This document shows, in pieces, positions 55,994-63,312 of a stretch of DNA of 63,312 bases (position 1 is the first letter of the stretch; each line of letters begins with the position of its first letter). Source of the DNA: an uncultured Porphyromonadaceae bacterium. Lineage in GTDB: Bacteria > Bacteroidota > Bacteroidia > Bacteroidales > Muribaculaceae. The translations under genes and the position numbers were made by a program. The notes beneath the pieces are model-generated. The model made no database searches. It had not been told where the DNA came from and saw only the letters and a list, made by a program, of their open reading frames with translations. The stretch spans positions 1 to 63,312 of the forward strand of contig CAMWMK010000007.1 of NCBI GenBank assembly GCA_947175295.1, in the 5' to 3' direction.

Positions 55994-57236
55994 TCTCCCT
56001 CCAGAGATACATCCTGTCGGAGGCTCGTATCTTCTCCGGCACGGGAAGGGAGAACCTGTCGCCCTTCCTGACCTCCGCCACAGGGTCGGTGGTAAGCCTC
56101 AGCTCCTCTACCTTGAAGATCAGCGCGCCGGTGGTCGGGCCAGTGACTACTACTTCGTCGCCCGGCTTGAGCACGCCGCTCTCCATCTGGAACTCGCCTA
56201 CGCCCAGACGGTCGTAGTATCTCACTCCCTTCGCTATGTATTCCTTCACCCGCGTGCTGCTGCTGCCATACTTGCCGCTCCATTCCCCGAGGCGCTGGCC
56301 TAAGTAGTAGCCGTCCCAGTAGCCGCGGTTGAATACCTTCGCGAGGCGCGCTTCCCAGCCTTCGAGCTTTTCGTCGGTGAAGCCGCCGTCACAGATGGCC
56401 TCCAACGCTTCGGAGTAGCATTCCACTACTTCCTTCACGTATTCCGGACCCCTTGCGCGTCCCTCTATCTTGAAGACACGCACTCCCGCATCCACCATCC
56501 TGTTGAGGAAATGGATGGTCTTCAGGTCTTTCGGACTCATTATGTATTGGTTGTCCACCTCAAGCTGGTCGCCGGTCTCCTTGTCGGTGACAGTATACGA
56601 TCTCCGGCATATCTGGGTGCACGCGCCCCGGTTGGCCGCCGAGTTCATCTGATGCAGTGAGAGATAGCACTTGCCGCTTACAGCCATGCAGAGTGCGCCG
56701 TGGCAGAACATCTCCAGCCTTACCGGCTCTCCGTTCGGGCCCTTGAGGCCTTCCTTCTCGATGGCCTCGTGTATGGCCTTCACCTGGTCGAGGTTGAGCT
56801 CACGGGCCAGCACCATCACGTCGGCAAACTGCGAGTAGAAGCGCACGGCCTCTATGTTGGTGACATTGACCTGAGTGGAGATATGCACCTCCTGTCCTAT
56901 CTGCCGCGCGTAGAGTATCGCCGCCATGTCTGAGGCAATGATGGCCGAAATCCCGGCAGCCTTCGCACGGTCGATTATCTTATGCAGCAGATCCATGTCG
57001 TTGTCGTAGATCACCGTGTTGACGGTCAGGTAGGTCTTCACCCCCTTCTCTCCGCAGCGGCGCACTATCTCGTCCATATCGTCGGCCGTGAAGTTGGCGC
57101 TCGACCGCGAACGCATATTGAGTCCCTCGATGCCGAAATATACGGCATCGGCACCCGCCTGCAGGGCGGCCGCCAGCGACTCCCAGCTCCCCACGGGAGC
57201 CATTATCTCAAAATCCTTTCTATTCATATCATTCAA
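55989..57236 (-). CDS. U32-family peptidase-like tRNA/rRNA hydroxylation protein
   Basis: This 415-aa protein of the U32 (YegQ/TrhP/RlhA) group starts FEIMAPVGSWESLAAALQAG ADAVYFG at its N-terminus. It has the family cysteine signature EMFCHGALCMAVSGKCYLS and NRGACTQICRRSY, then the C-terminal KIEGRARGPEYV region. Despite the peptidase name, characterised members act in prephenate-dependent hydroxylation of tRNA uridine or 23S rRNA cytidine. TrhP is the closest fit by length (inference). The stop codon sits within a 9-bp minisatellite unit, so the last residues could vary with array length. Confidence 0.85.
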   Translation of the reverse strand: MNDMNRKDFEIMAPVGSWESLAAALQAGADAVYFGIEGLNMRSRSSANFTADDMDEIVRRCGEKGVKTYLTVNTVIYDNDMDLLHKIIDRAKAAGISAIIASDMAAILYARQIGQEVHISTQVNVTNIEAVRFYSQFADVMVLARELNLDQVKAIHEAIEKEGLKGPNGEPVRLEMFCHGALCMAVSGKCYLSLHQMNSAANRGACTQICRRSYTVTDKETGDQLEVDNQYIMSPKDLKTIHFLNRMVDAGVRVFKIEGRARGPEYVKEVVECYSEALEAICDGGFTDEKLEGWEARLAKVFNRGYWDGYYLGQRLGEWSGKYGSSSTRVKEYIAKGVRYYDRLGVGEFQMESGVLKPGDEVVVTGPTTGALIFKVEELRLTTDPVAEVRKGDRFSLPVPEKIRASDRMYLWREK

Positions 57237-57243
57237 AAAAACT

Positions 57244-57312
57244 ATACTGCGCGAAGCGCCGATACTGTGCAGCCGATACTGCGCAGCCCATACTGCGCGC
57301 AGCGCCGATACT
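57244..57312. repeat. CGATACTGCG-type repeat block
   Basis: Several overlapping copies of GCGCCGATACTG, GCAGCCGATACTGCGCAGCC and CATACTGCGCGCAGCGCCGA fill the gap between the U32 and menaquinone-methyltransferase genes. Related blocks lie at 58101-58127 and 62071-62107. Confidence 0.7.
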
Positions 57313-57319
57313 TCTCCTC

Positions 57320-58072
57320 TCAGTTCTTGGCGATATAGATGGTGATGACTCCAAGTGTCAGCGACTTATAGCTTGCGTCTTGAAATCCGGCCCTCTCCAT
57401 CATCGCCGTCATATCGCCGCGCTGCGGGCAGGCGGCGATCGACTCTGGCAGATACGAATAGGCACGCGTATCCTTCGACACCATCCTTCCGATGAAGGGA
57501 ATGACGTTTCTCGAATACAGCCTGTATCCGCTCCTGATCAGAGGATTGGAAGGCTCCGAAAGCTCTATTACGCAGAGCACGCCTCCCGGCTTCAGCACCC
57601 TCCGCATCTCGCGGTAGCCGTCTTCCAGGCGCTCGAAGTTACGCACTCCGTATGCCACCGTCACCATATCGAAGGTCCCGTCGCGGAAAGGCATCTCCAG
57701 GCTGTCGCCCTCCATGAAGGAGATCTTCCCCCGGGCGCCGCTGTCCATCGATGCCAGTTTCCTGTCCGCTATCGCCAGCATGCCGGGCGAGAGGTCGAGG
57801 CCCGTGATCTCGGCGTGCGGAAACAGCTCATGCAGCCGAAACGACACGTCGCCCGTGCCGCACGCCACATCCAGCACCTTCTTCGGCACCGCTTCCGGCA
57901 GTTTCCTCGCCGCCATGTCGAGGGCCTTGTTGCGCCAGCGTATATGCAGGCCGCCCGTCATCATGGTGTTCATGAAGTCGTAGGAAGGGGCGATGGCGTC
58001 AAACATCTCGCCTACCTGCTTCCCCTTGGCCTCCTCCTCATTATACGGCTTTATTTCCTCAGCCTTACTCAT
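57320..58072 (-). CDS. menG: Demethylmenaquinone methyltransferase
   Basis: This 250-aa SAM-dependent methyltransferase of the UbiE/MenG family adds the last methyl group in menaquinone synthesis. Signatures: GEMFDAIAPSYDFMNTMMTG, KVLDVACGTGDVSF (SAM loop), FDMVTVAYGVRNFE and MRRVLKPGGVLCVIELSEPS. Menaquinone is the expected quinone in this phylum, so MenG is preferred to UbiE. It is flanked on both sides by CGATACTGCG repeats. Confidence 0.93.
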   Translation of the reverse strand: MSKAEEIKPYNEEEAKGKQVGEMFDAIAPSYDFMNTMMTGGLHIRWRNKALDMAARKLPEAVPKKVLDVACGTGDVSFRLHELFPHAEITGLDLSPGMLAIADRKLASMDSGARGKISFMEGDSLEMPFRDGTFDMVTVAYGVRNFERLEDGYREMRRVLKPGGVLCVIELSEPSNPLIRSGYRLYSRNVIPFIGRMVSKDTRAYSYLPESIAACPQRGDMTAMMERAGFQDASYKSLTLGVITIYIAKN

Positions 58073-58100
58073 CTCGTCTTATTATGTTTTTTATTTTTTC

Positions 58101-58127
58101 TGTGCCGATACTGCGGAGCCGATACTT
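58101..58127. repeat. CGATACTGCG-type repeat
   Basis: TGTGCCGATACTGCGGAGCC, followed by GATACTT, lies between menG and the acetyltransferase gene. Its end touches the stop of the acetyltransferase. Confidence 0.6.
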
Positions 58128-59259
58128 AATACTCAATCTCCTTAAAGTAGCTCCTCCTCCGCTTATGCTGGCGGTTGACGAAGGAATCCCACTGGTTCTG
58201 CACCTTCGCGTTGCTCTCCAGCTCCGGATTCGACTCCACATACCTGTAGCCGTGGTCGATATACGCCGGTATCAGGTCTTGGAAAAGCAGCGCGTTGACT
58301 CCCTTTCCCTGATACTCCGGCTTGATGGCCACGAGCAGGAGGTCTACCCGGTCGTTCTTTCCTTTCAGGCCCTTCAGCAGATGTATCCAGCCGAAAGGAA
58401 GCATCTTTCCCTTCGACTTCTGCAGGGCCTTGCTCATCGAAGGCATCGATATGCCTACGCCTACGAGCTTGTCGTCAGCATCCACGATGCAGCTCACCAG
58501 GCTCAGGTCGAGCAGCCCTAAATATACGTCGATATAGTGCTCTATCTGCCTGTCGGTAAGAGGGGAGTACTGGTATAGCTTCTCATAGGCCTCGTTGATC
58601 AGCTGGAAGAGGGCATATCCGTATTTCTCCTTTATCTCCTTCTTGCTCTTGAACTTCGCTACCTTTAGCCCGAATTTCTTCTTCACTATCTCCGAGATCC
58701 TGTTGTGCTTCTCGGGAATAGCGTCGGGCACCTCCATGAGGTATTCCACCCAGTCAGTGTCCTTCTCATAGCCTAAGGCGTGCATATGCTCCGGATAATA
58801 GGAATAGTTGTAGATCGTGGCCATAGTGCTCAGCTGGTCGTAGCCTTCCACGAGCATTCCCTCATAGTCGAGGTCGGTGAAGCCGAGGGGCCCCACTATT
58901 CGTTTCAGTCCGCGCTCCTTACCCCACTCCTCCACTTTCTCAAGCAGTCCGCGGCTCACCTCGATCTCGTCGGGGAAGTCGATGAAGCCGAAGCGGATGT
59001 CTTTCGCCCCGTGCTTCTCGTTGAGGGTATTGTTGATGATGCCCGCTATGCGCCCCACCGGCCTCCCATTGCGGTAGGCCATCCAGCAGCGCACGTCGCA
59101 GAAATCGTAGGCGGGATTCTTCTTCGGGTCGAGTGTGTCCACGTCGTCGCTGACCAGCGGCGGCACGAAGTAAGGGTTGTCCTCATACATGTCGATCTGC
59201 AGCTGTACGAACTTCTTCAGTTCATTCCGTGTGAGTGGTATTTCCTTTATCTCGATCAT
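58126..59259 (-). CDS. GNAT-type acyltransferase family protein
   Basis: This 377-aa protein starts IEIKEIPLTRNELKKFVQLQ. It has an N-terminal DNPYFVPPLVSDDVDTLDP motif and a C-terminal GNAT-like half with DLLLVAIKPEYQGKGVNALLF, containing the acetyl-CoA-binding Q/GxG pattern. Such double-GNAT-like proteins occur widely in Bacteroidetes; substrate unknown. It ends two bases from a CGATACT repeat. Neighbours are housekeeping genes, with no obvious pathway link. Confidence 0.7.
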   Translation of the reverse strand: MIEIKEIPLTRNELKKFVQLQIDMYEDNPYFVPPLVSDDVDTLDPKKNPAYDFCDVRCWMAYRNGRPVGRIAGIINNTLNEKHGAKDIRFGFIDFPDEIEVSRGLLEKVEEWGKERGLKRIVGPLGFTDLDYEGMLVEGYDQLSTMATIYNYSYYPEHMHALGYEKDTDWVEYLMEVPDAIPEKHNRISEIVKKKFGLKVAKFKSKKEIKEKYGYALFQLINEAYEKLYQYSPLTDRQIEHYIDVYLGLLDLSLVSCIVDADDKLVGVGISMPSMSKALQKSKGKMLPFGWIHLLKGLKGKNDRVDLLLVAIKPEYQGKGVNALLFQDLIPAYIDHGYRYVESNPELESNAKVQNQWDSFVNRQHKRRRSYFKEIEY

Positions 59260-59366
59260 CTCGGTTTAGTTTCAATGGTTTTATAGTGGTGTCTTTCCTA
59301 CTTGCTTGTCGCGTAGCTTCCATCGGTGCGCAGCAGGTTTGTCTTAGGGTGATGCTGTGTCTGCTT

Positions 59367-60134
59367 TCACCGCAGCCACAGCGTGATGGCGATAAGCGCT
59401 CCCAGCATTACGATTATGAATCCCAGCAGCATGATTATGGTGGATGTCCGGCTTCTCTGGCTCAGCGCCAGCTTCAGCTCCTGCACGCTGTTGATGGTCC
59501 CTTCCGGGTCGGCGGCCTTCTTCGCCACGCGCCGGAGTTTCGGCAGCTGCTCCGGGAGCGCGTCGAGCACTTCGTTGAGCAGCCTTCCGTAGTCGATGAT
59601 GTCCTGCTTCGTATCCTGCGGTTCCAGACGGTCGCGGTGGTCGTAGCCTACGTTGATCAGTTTCAGGTTTTCGTTATATTCCGTGAAGATGATGTTGTCC
59701 GCAGTGATGGGCCGATGCATTATGTGGTTTTCCTGGATATACTCCAGCGCGTCGGGGAGCTGCGTCTCCAGCCTGTGGATTATCTTGGGCGTCAGTCGCT
59801 TCTCATCTATCAGTCGGCGCAGCGAATATCCGTAGGCGTCGTCGGTCACTATCGCGCGTCCTATGCCGGGCACATCCTCGAAGTCGTTCACCATCACGAT
59901 GTTGGCGTGGGCGAGATTGTAGCGTGTATCGAACTCCTTCTCGATTATGGCCTGGTATTTCGGATCGTCGCGGTATTGCTCCTTGAGAGCCTTGAGCATT
60001 ATCCACTTGCCGTGTTTCTTCACGGTATACACGTCGTATATATCCTCCTCCCATTCCGGCAGGAGCGTGAGTTCCGACCAACGCCCCGTCGGGTCGTTGA
60101 TCGGAATCAGTTTCTCGTCCTTGCTTATATACAT
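59367..60134 (-). CDS. Tail-anchored protein-kinase-fold protein, probable pseudokinase
   Basis: This 255-aa protein has a eukaryotic-like kinase core: the ATP lysine in KWIMLKAL (K48) and a C-lobe catalytic loop HIMHRPITADNIIF. The HRD aspartate is replaced by proline (142), although the loop asparagine (147) is kept. The DFG position reads NVG (161-163). With both acidic catalytic residues lost, it is unlikely to transfer phosphate by the usual route. A hydrophobic helix at residues 231-253 (STIIMLLGFIIVMLGALIAI) anchors the C-terminus in the membrane. It lies 12 bases after serS in the same direction, so it is probably co-transcribed. A signalling or scaffold role is inference. Confidence 0.75.
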   Translation of the reverse strand: MYISKDEKLIPINDPTGRWSELTLLPEWEEDIYDVYTVKKHGKWIMLKALKEQYRDDPKYQAIIEKEFDTRYNLAHANIVMVNDFEDVPGIGRAIVTDDAYGYSLRRLIDEKRLTPKIIHRLETQLPDALEYIQENHIMHRPITADNIIFTEYNENLKLINVGYDHRDRLEPQDTKQDIIDYGRLLNEVLDALPEQLPKLRRVAKKAADPEGTINSVQELKLALSQRSRTSTIIMLLGFIIVMLGALIAITLWLR

Positions 60135-60146
60135 AACTTAGAATTC

Positions 60147-61418
60147 TCAATTGATAATGTCGAATCCCGTGTATTTGCGCAGGCATTCCGGAATGATGAT
60201 GCCCTCCGGCGTCTGGTTGTTTTCCAGAAGGGCCGCCACGATGCGGGGCAGAGCCAGCGCGCTGCCGTTGAGCGTGTGGCAGAGGTGGATCTTCTTGTCG
60301 GCGCCGCGGTAGCGGCATTTCAGGCGGTTGGCCTGATAGGTCTCGAAGTTAGATACCGAGCTCACTTCCAGCCAGCGCTTCTGCGCCGCGCTGAACACCT
60401 CGAAGTCGAACGTGATGGCCGACGTGAAGCTCATGTCGCCGCCGCAGAGGCGCAGTATGTGCCAGGGGAGGCCGAGTTTCTCAAGCAGGCCCTGCACGTG
60501 GTCTTTCATCTCCTCGAGGGCGGCATAGCTGTCTTCGGGCTTCTCGATGCGCACTATCTCCACCTTGTCAAACTGATGCAGGCGGTTGAGGCCGCGTACG
60601 TCCTTGCCGTAGCTGCCCGCCTCGCGGCGCCAGCAGGGGGAATAGGCGCAGTTCTTCTTCGGAAGCTCAGCCTCGGGGATGATGACGTCGCGGTAGATGT
60701 TGGTCACCGGCACTTCGGCTGTCGGGATGAGGTAGAGGTTGTCGAGCTGCACGTGATACATCTGGCCTTCCTTGTCGGGCAGCTGGCCCGTGCCGTAGCC
60801 CGACGCCTCGTTCACTACGAATGGAGGCTCCACCTCGATGTAGCCGGCCTTCCAGGCCTCGTCGAGGAAGAACTGCTGCAGCGCCCTCTGAAGGCGTGCG
60901 CCCTTGCCGATGTAGAAGGGGAAGCCGGCTCCGGTTACCTTCACGCCCATCTCGAAGTCTATGATGTTGTATTTCTTCGCGAGGTCCCAGTGGGGGAGGG
61001 CATCCTCCGGAAGCTCGGGGATGACGCCGCCGGTCTTCTCCACCACGTTGTCTTCTGCCGTCTTGCCCTCGGGCACACCCTCATAGGGAAGGTTGGGCAC
61101 CGTAAGCAGAAGCTGGGTCATCTTCTGCTCGCACTCCGCCAGGCGGTCCTGGAGTCCGGCGGTCTCGCCCTTGATGCGGGCCACTTCCGCCTTGGCCTGC
61201 TCGGCCTCCTCCTTCTTGCCCTCCTTCATCAGGGCGCCTATCGACTTCGACAGCTTGTTGAGCTGAGCCGAATCGCTCTCGGTCTTCTGCTGGAGGCGGC
61301 GACGCTCCGCGTCGATTTCAAGTATCTCGGTGATGACGGCCCTGCCGTCGAAGCCCTTCACCGCGAGCCTGCTGATCACGAATTCCGGATCAGCCTTTAT
61401 GGTGCTTAAAAGAAGCAT
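60147..61418 (-). CDS. serS: Seryl-tRNA synthetase
   Basis: This 423-aa class II synthetase charges tRNA-Ser. It has the N-terminal antiparallel coiled coil (about residues 25-105: LEIDAERRRLQQKTESDSAQ, then KEGKKEEAEQAKAEVARIKG). Class II motifs follow: LDEAWKAGYIEVEPPFVVNE, CAYSPCWRREAGSYGKDVRG (motif 2) and NGSALALPRIVAALLENNQT (motif 3). Length and motifs are normal. The pseudokinase gene follows in the same direction. Confidence 0.97.
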   Translation of the reverse strand: MLLLSTIKADPEFVISRLAVKGFDGRAVITEILEIDAERRRLQQKTESDSAQLNKLSKSIGALMKEGKKEEAEQAKAEVARIKGETAGLQDRLAECEQKMTQLLLTVPNLPYEGVPEGKTAEDNVVEKTGGVIPELPEDALPHWDLAKKYNIIDFEMGVKVTGAGFPFYIGKGARLQRALQQFFLDEAWKAGYIEVEPPFVVNEASGYGTGQLPDKEGQMYHVQLDNLYLIPTAEVPVTNIYRDVIIPEAELPKKNCAYSPCWRREAGSYGKDVRGLNRLHQFDKVEIVRIEKPEDSYAALEEMKDHVQGLLEKLGLPWHILRLCGGDMSFTSAITFDFEVFSAAQKRWLEVSSVSNFETYQANRLKCRYRGADKKIHLCHTLNGSALALPRIVAALLENNQTPEGIIIPECLRKYTGFDIIN

Positions 61419-61431
61419 GGTCTAATTTAGA

Positions 61432-61468
61432 ATTTAGATTTTGGAATTTAGAATTTAGAATTTAGAAT
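61432..61468. repeat. GAATTTA simple repeat
   Basis: Several units of TTTAGAATTTAGAA lie just upstream of serS. A shorter tract of the same kind lies at 7570-7585 upstream of the sugar permease. No function is evident. Confidence 0.6.
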
Positions 61469-61550
61469 GCGTGATTCTTTATCCATCCATGATATCTCAT
61501 GTTGCATCATGCTGCATCAGGATAAATCATGAATCTCTGACAACTGTCAA

Positions 61551-62000
61551 TTATGAAAGCAGCGTCTTCACCACGCCCTGGATGGTGCGTCCGTCGGCGC
61601 GTCCCGCGAGCCTCTTGGTGGCTACCCCCATCACCTTGCCCATCTCCTTGGCGCTTGTGGCGCCCGTCTCGGCTATGATGGCCTTCAGCTCGGCCTCGAG
61701 CTCTTCCGGAGTCAGCTGCTTCGGCAGATACTCCTCAAGCACGGCTGCCTCGGCCAACTCGTTGTCGGCAAGCTCCTGGCGACTGTTTTCCACGTAGATG
61801 CGGGCGCTCTCCTTGCGCTGCTTCACCATCTTGGTAAGTATCTTGATGGCCTGCTCGTCGGTCAGTTCGCCGTTGGCCCCCGGAGCCGTCTTGGCCTCGA
61901 GAAACTCCTTCTTCGCTCCGCGCAGCGCCTCCAGGCGCACCTTGTCGCGGGCTTTCATCGCGGCCTGTATGTCGGCCGAAACCTTATCGAAAAGTGACAT
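61551..62000 (-). CDS. GatB/YqeY-domain protein
   Basis: This 149-aa protein of the YqeY family reads DIQAAMKARDKVRLEALRGA, AIKILTKMVKQRKESARIY, LEEYLPKQLTPEELEAELKA and GKVMGVATKRLAGRADGRT. The domain is related to the tRNA-binding C-terminus of GatB, but free-standing members have no established function. It lies upstream of serS on the same strand, with a ~130-base gap containing GAATTTA repeats. Confidence 0.88.
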   Translation of the reverse strand: MSLFDKVSADIQAAMKARDKVRLEALRGAKKEFLEAKTAPGANGELTDEQAIKILTKMVKQRKESARIYVENSRQELADNELAEAAVLEEYLPKQLTPEELEAELKAIIAETGATSAKEMGKVMGVATKRLAGRADGRTIQGVVKTLLS

Positions 62001-62028
62001 ATCTTCTGATATTTTTATTTTTAATTAA

Positions 62029-62456
62029 ATTTCAATAGTTCTCTTCATCCACCCCCATACTTCCCTACCGCTACCGCGAAGCCGATACCGCGCGAAGCGC
62101 CGATACTCAATACCCCCACCGCTCCCACCACCTTTGCGGCCTTTGCGTGAGCCCCCCGCGTGTTTCAAACTGCAAAAATAACTGATTTTCGTGTCTTTTC
62201 CTAATTTCAGCCCCTCAAATTTGCAATATCCCCATTTTTCCGCTAATTTTGCATTGCTTTCTCACGCAAAGGCCGCAGAGGTAGTGGGGACGCAGGGGAA
62301 TACATATTCTCGGCTGACTTTGCGTGATCGGCAAAAAGACAAGACAATAAAAACAACATTAGAAGCCCATCGGCCCCGATAGGGAAGCATCGATAGATAT
62401 TGGGGCTCCCCCCTTCAGGGGGCCGGGGGGCTTCTACCGTAATCATTAGATAGATT
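62029..62456. other. Repeat-rich intergenic region upstream of flavoprotein gene
   Basis: About 430 bases without a gene. It holds CGATACCGCG-type repeats (62071-62107). An imperfect inverted repeat of 22 nt has arms at 62130-62151 and 62261-62282 (CTTTGCGGCCTTTGCGTGA type, one mismatch). A G/C-rich block GGGGCTCCCCCCTTCAGGGG with GGCCGGGGGGCTTC lies at 62402-62434. The promoter at 62220-62251 sits inside the inverted repeat. Confidence 0.65.
62220..62251 (+). promoter_or_regulatory. Promoter for NfnA/PyrK-type gene
   Basis: TTTG (62220-62223) and TAATTTTG (62244-62251) are 20 nt apart. The leader to the ATG at 62457 would be about 200 nt and would include one arm of the 22-nt inverted repeat and the G/C-rich block. 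Confidence 0.6.
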
Positions 62457-63312
62457 ATGTTCAAGATAGTAAGCAAACGCCTCCTCTCGCCTGCCATCAC
62501 CGAGATGAAGGTCCTCGCCCCCCGAGTAGCCGAATCGGCCCTCCCGGGGCAGTTCGTCATAGTCCGTGTCGACGAGTTCAGCGAACGCATACCCCTGACC
62601 ATCTGCGACTACGACCGCGAGGGGGGCACCGTGACCATCGTCACACAGACCATCGGCCGCTCCACGGAAAAGATCAACGCCCTCAATGAAGGCGACTTCT
62701 TCCTCGACTTCGCCGGCCCCCTCGGCCAGCCCTCCGACCTCATCGACATAGTAAATGGGAGGGCGGTTTCTAACCGCCCCGTGCCGTCAGAAGATCGCGC
62801 AGCCGGTTTGTCTTCGGGTGAAACAAGCGACCGCGCAGCCTCTGAAGACTCCCCCAAAGTCCTCTTCGTAGCAGGAGGCGTCGGCACTGCCCCCGTCTAT
62901 CCCCAGGCCAAATGGCTCGCCGAGCACGGCGTCCGCGCCGACGTCATCATAGGCGCCAAGACCGCCGACCTCTTCACCTACGTCGACGAGATGCGCGAAG
63001 TGGCCGACGTCCACCTCTGCACCGACGACGGCTCCGCCGGATTCCACGGCATGGTCCCCGCCCTCATGGAAGACCTCATAGTGCGTCAGGGCAGGAAATA
63101 CGACCATTGCGTCATCATCGGCCCCATGATCATGATGAAGTTCGCCACCCTCAAGGCAAAGGAACACGGACTGCCCGCCGTGGTCAGCCTCAACGCCCTT
63201 ATGGTAGACGGCACCGGGATGTGCGGTGCCTGCCGTGTCACCGTTGGCGGCCAGACCCGCTTCACATGCGTCGAAGGTCCCGAATTCGACGGCTGGCAGG
63301 TAGACTTCGACG
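62457..63312 (+). CDS. NfnA/PyrK-type FAD/NAD-binding iron-sulfur flavoprotein (3' end cut by window)
   Basis: The frame is open for 285 codons to the window end. It reads MFKIVSKRLLSPAITEMKVL, PGQFVIVRV and ERIPLTICDYD (FAD region). VLFVAGGVGTAPVYPQAKWL is the NAD(P)-binding loop, CVIIGPMIMMKFA follows, and a 2Fe-2S cysteine cluster reads GTGMCGACRVTVGG...FTCVEGPEFDG. This matches ferredoxin-NADP reductase alpha (NfnA)/sulfide dehydrogenase beta and the related PyrK electron-transfer subunit. The usual partner, the glutamate-synthase-like NfnB, would lie downstream outside the window. Odd feature: about 33 residues (99-132, NGRAVSNRPVPSEDRAAG on) are encoded by a palindromic repeat and adjoining sequence inserted in frame between the flavin and nucleotide domains. 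Confidence 0.85.
   Translation, partial: MFKIVSKRLLSPAITEMKVLAPRVAESALPGQFVIVRVDEFSERIPLTICDYDREGGTVTIVTQTIGRSTEKINALNEGDFFLDFAGPLGQPSDLIDIVNGRAVSNRPVPSEDRAAGLSSGETSDRAASEDSPKVLFVAGGVGTAPVYPQAKWLAEHGVRADVIIGAKTADLFTYVDEMREVADVHLCTDDGSAGFHGMVPALMEDLIVRQGRKYDHCVIIGPMIMMKFATLKAKEHGLPAVVSLNALMVDGTGMCGACRVTVGGQTRFTCVEGPEFDGWQVDFD
62755..62781. repeat. GGGCGGTT/AACCGCCC palindromic repeat inside coding sequence
   Basis: ATGGGAGGGCGGTTTCTAAC, then CGCCCCG, has 8-bp arms (62761-62768 and 62772-62779). It differs from the intergenic copy at 55181-55208 only in the loop. It is read through in frame. Confidence 0.8.

Noticed and set aside
55873..56217. Open frame reading repeated FKWFRR and NPLNPL units
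   Set aside because: It is a direct translation of the 9-bp inverted minisatellite running antisense into the U32-family gene.
59235..61409. Very long open frame (724 codons) on the plus strand opposite serS, the pseudokinase and the acetyltransferase end
   Set aside because: It runs antisense to three convincing genes with clear motifs. Its product is low-complexity V/H/R-rich text with no family resemblance, as expected from a GC-rich reverse frame.

Overview
The window looks like chromosomal DNA of a Bacteroidales bacterium, probably a gut Muribaculaceae-type organism. The evidence is four SusC/SusD pairs, repeated Bacteroidetes-type promoters (TTTG, 19-21 nt, TAnnTTTG), SPI and SPII signal peptides, T9SS-like C-terminal tails and Bacteroidales-style glycoside hydrolases. 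This is inferred from gene content; I ran no database comparison.

Layout. 1-5.3 kb is an accessory zone: a DUF4143-type ATPase behind 33-bp phased repeats, an ECF sigma factor with a membrane partner, a lipoprotein, a gene-poor stretch and a decayed small gene. 5.3-7.6 kb holds a PfkB sugar kinase and an FHS-type sugar permease. 7.8-32.9 kb is one long minus-strand block. Reading with transcription it holds SusC-SusD-lipoprotein (32.9-27.1), SusC-SusD (26.7-21.6), SusC-SusD-secreted protein (21.4-14.9), a membrane-bound TPR/AraC-type regulator and two large exported proteins. 33.2-35.7 kb carries a tyrosine recombinase, an HUH (Y1) transposase with an extra C-terminal domain, and a highly structured 120-nt element. 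35.7-41.4 kb is a fourth SusC-SusD-lipoprotein locus, plus strand, mirroring the 32.9-27.1 kb locus. The two mirrored loci end in nearly identical ~75-bp sequences, so the recombinase/transposase centre lies inside a 14.4-kb inverted-repeat frame.

41.5-55.2 kb mixes carbohydrate enzymes (GH28, GH106, GH97, GH2) with housekeeping genes (nucleoside kinase, tRNA-Glu/rpsT/tRNA-Glu, pyrH, frr) and a YafQ-like toxin-antitoxin pair. The enzyme set would suit rhamnose- and galactose-containing pectic glycans, with the SusCD loci as uptake systems; this is inference. 55.3-63.3 kb is mostly housekeeping: a U32-family protein, menaquinone methyltransferase, an acetyltransferase, a tail-anchored pseudokinase, serS, a YqeY-type protein and a truncated NfnA/PyrK-type flavoprotein carrying a palindromic repeat in frame.

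The intergenic DNA is rich in short dispersed repeats. They include TTATGCATAAT tracts, 9-bp TAAAC arrays, CGATACTGCG blocks and GGGCGGTT/AACCGCCC palindromes. Several overlap start codons, stop codons or coding sequence.
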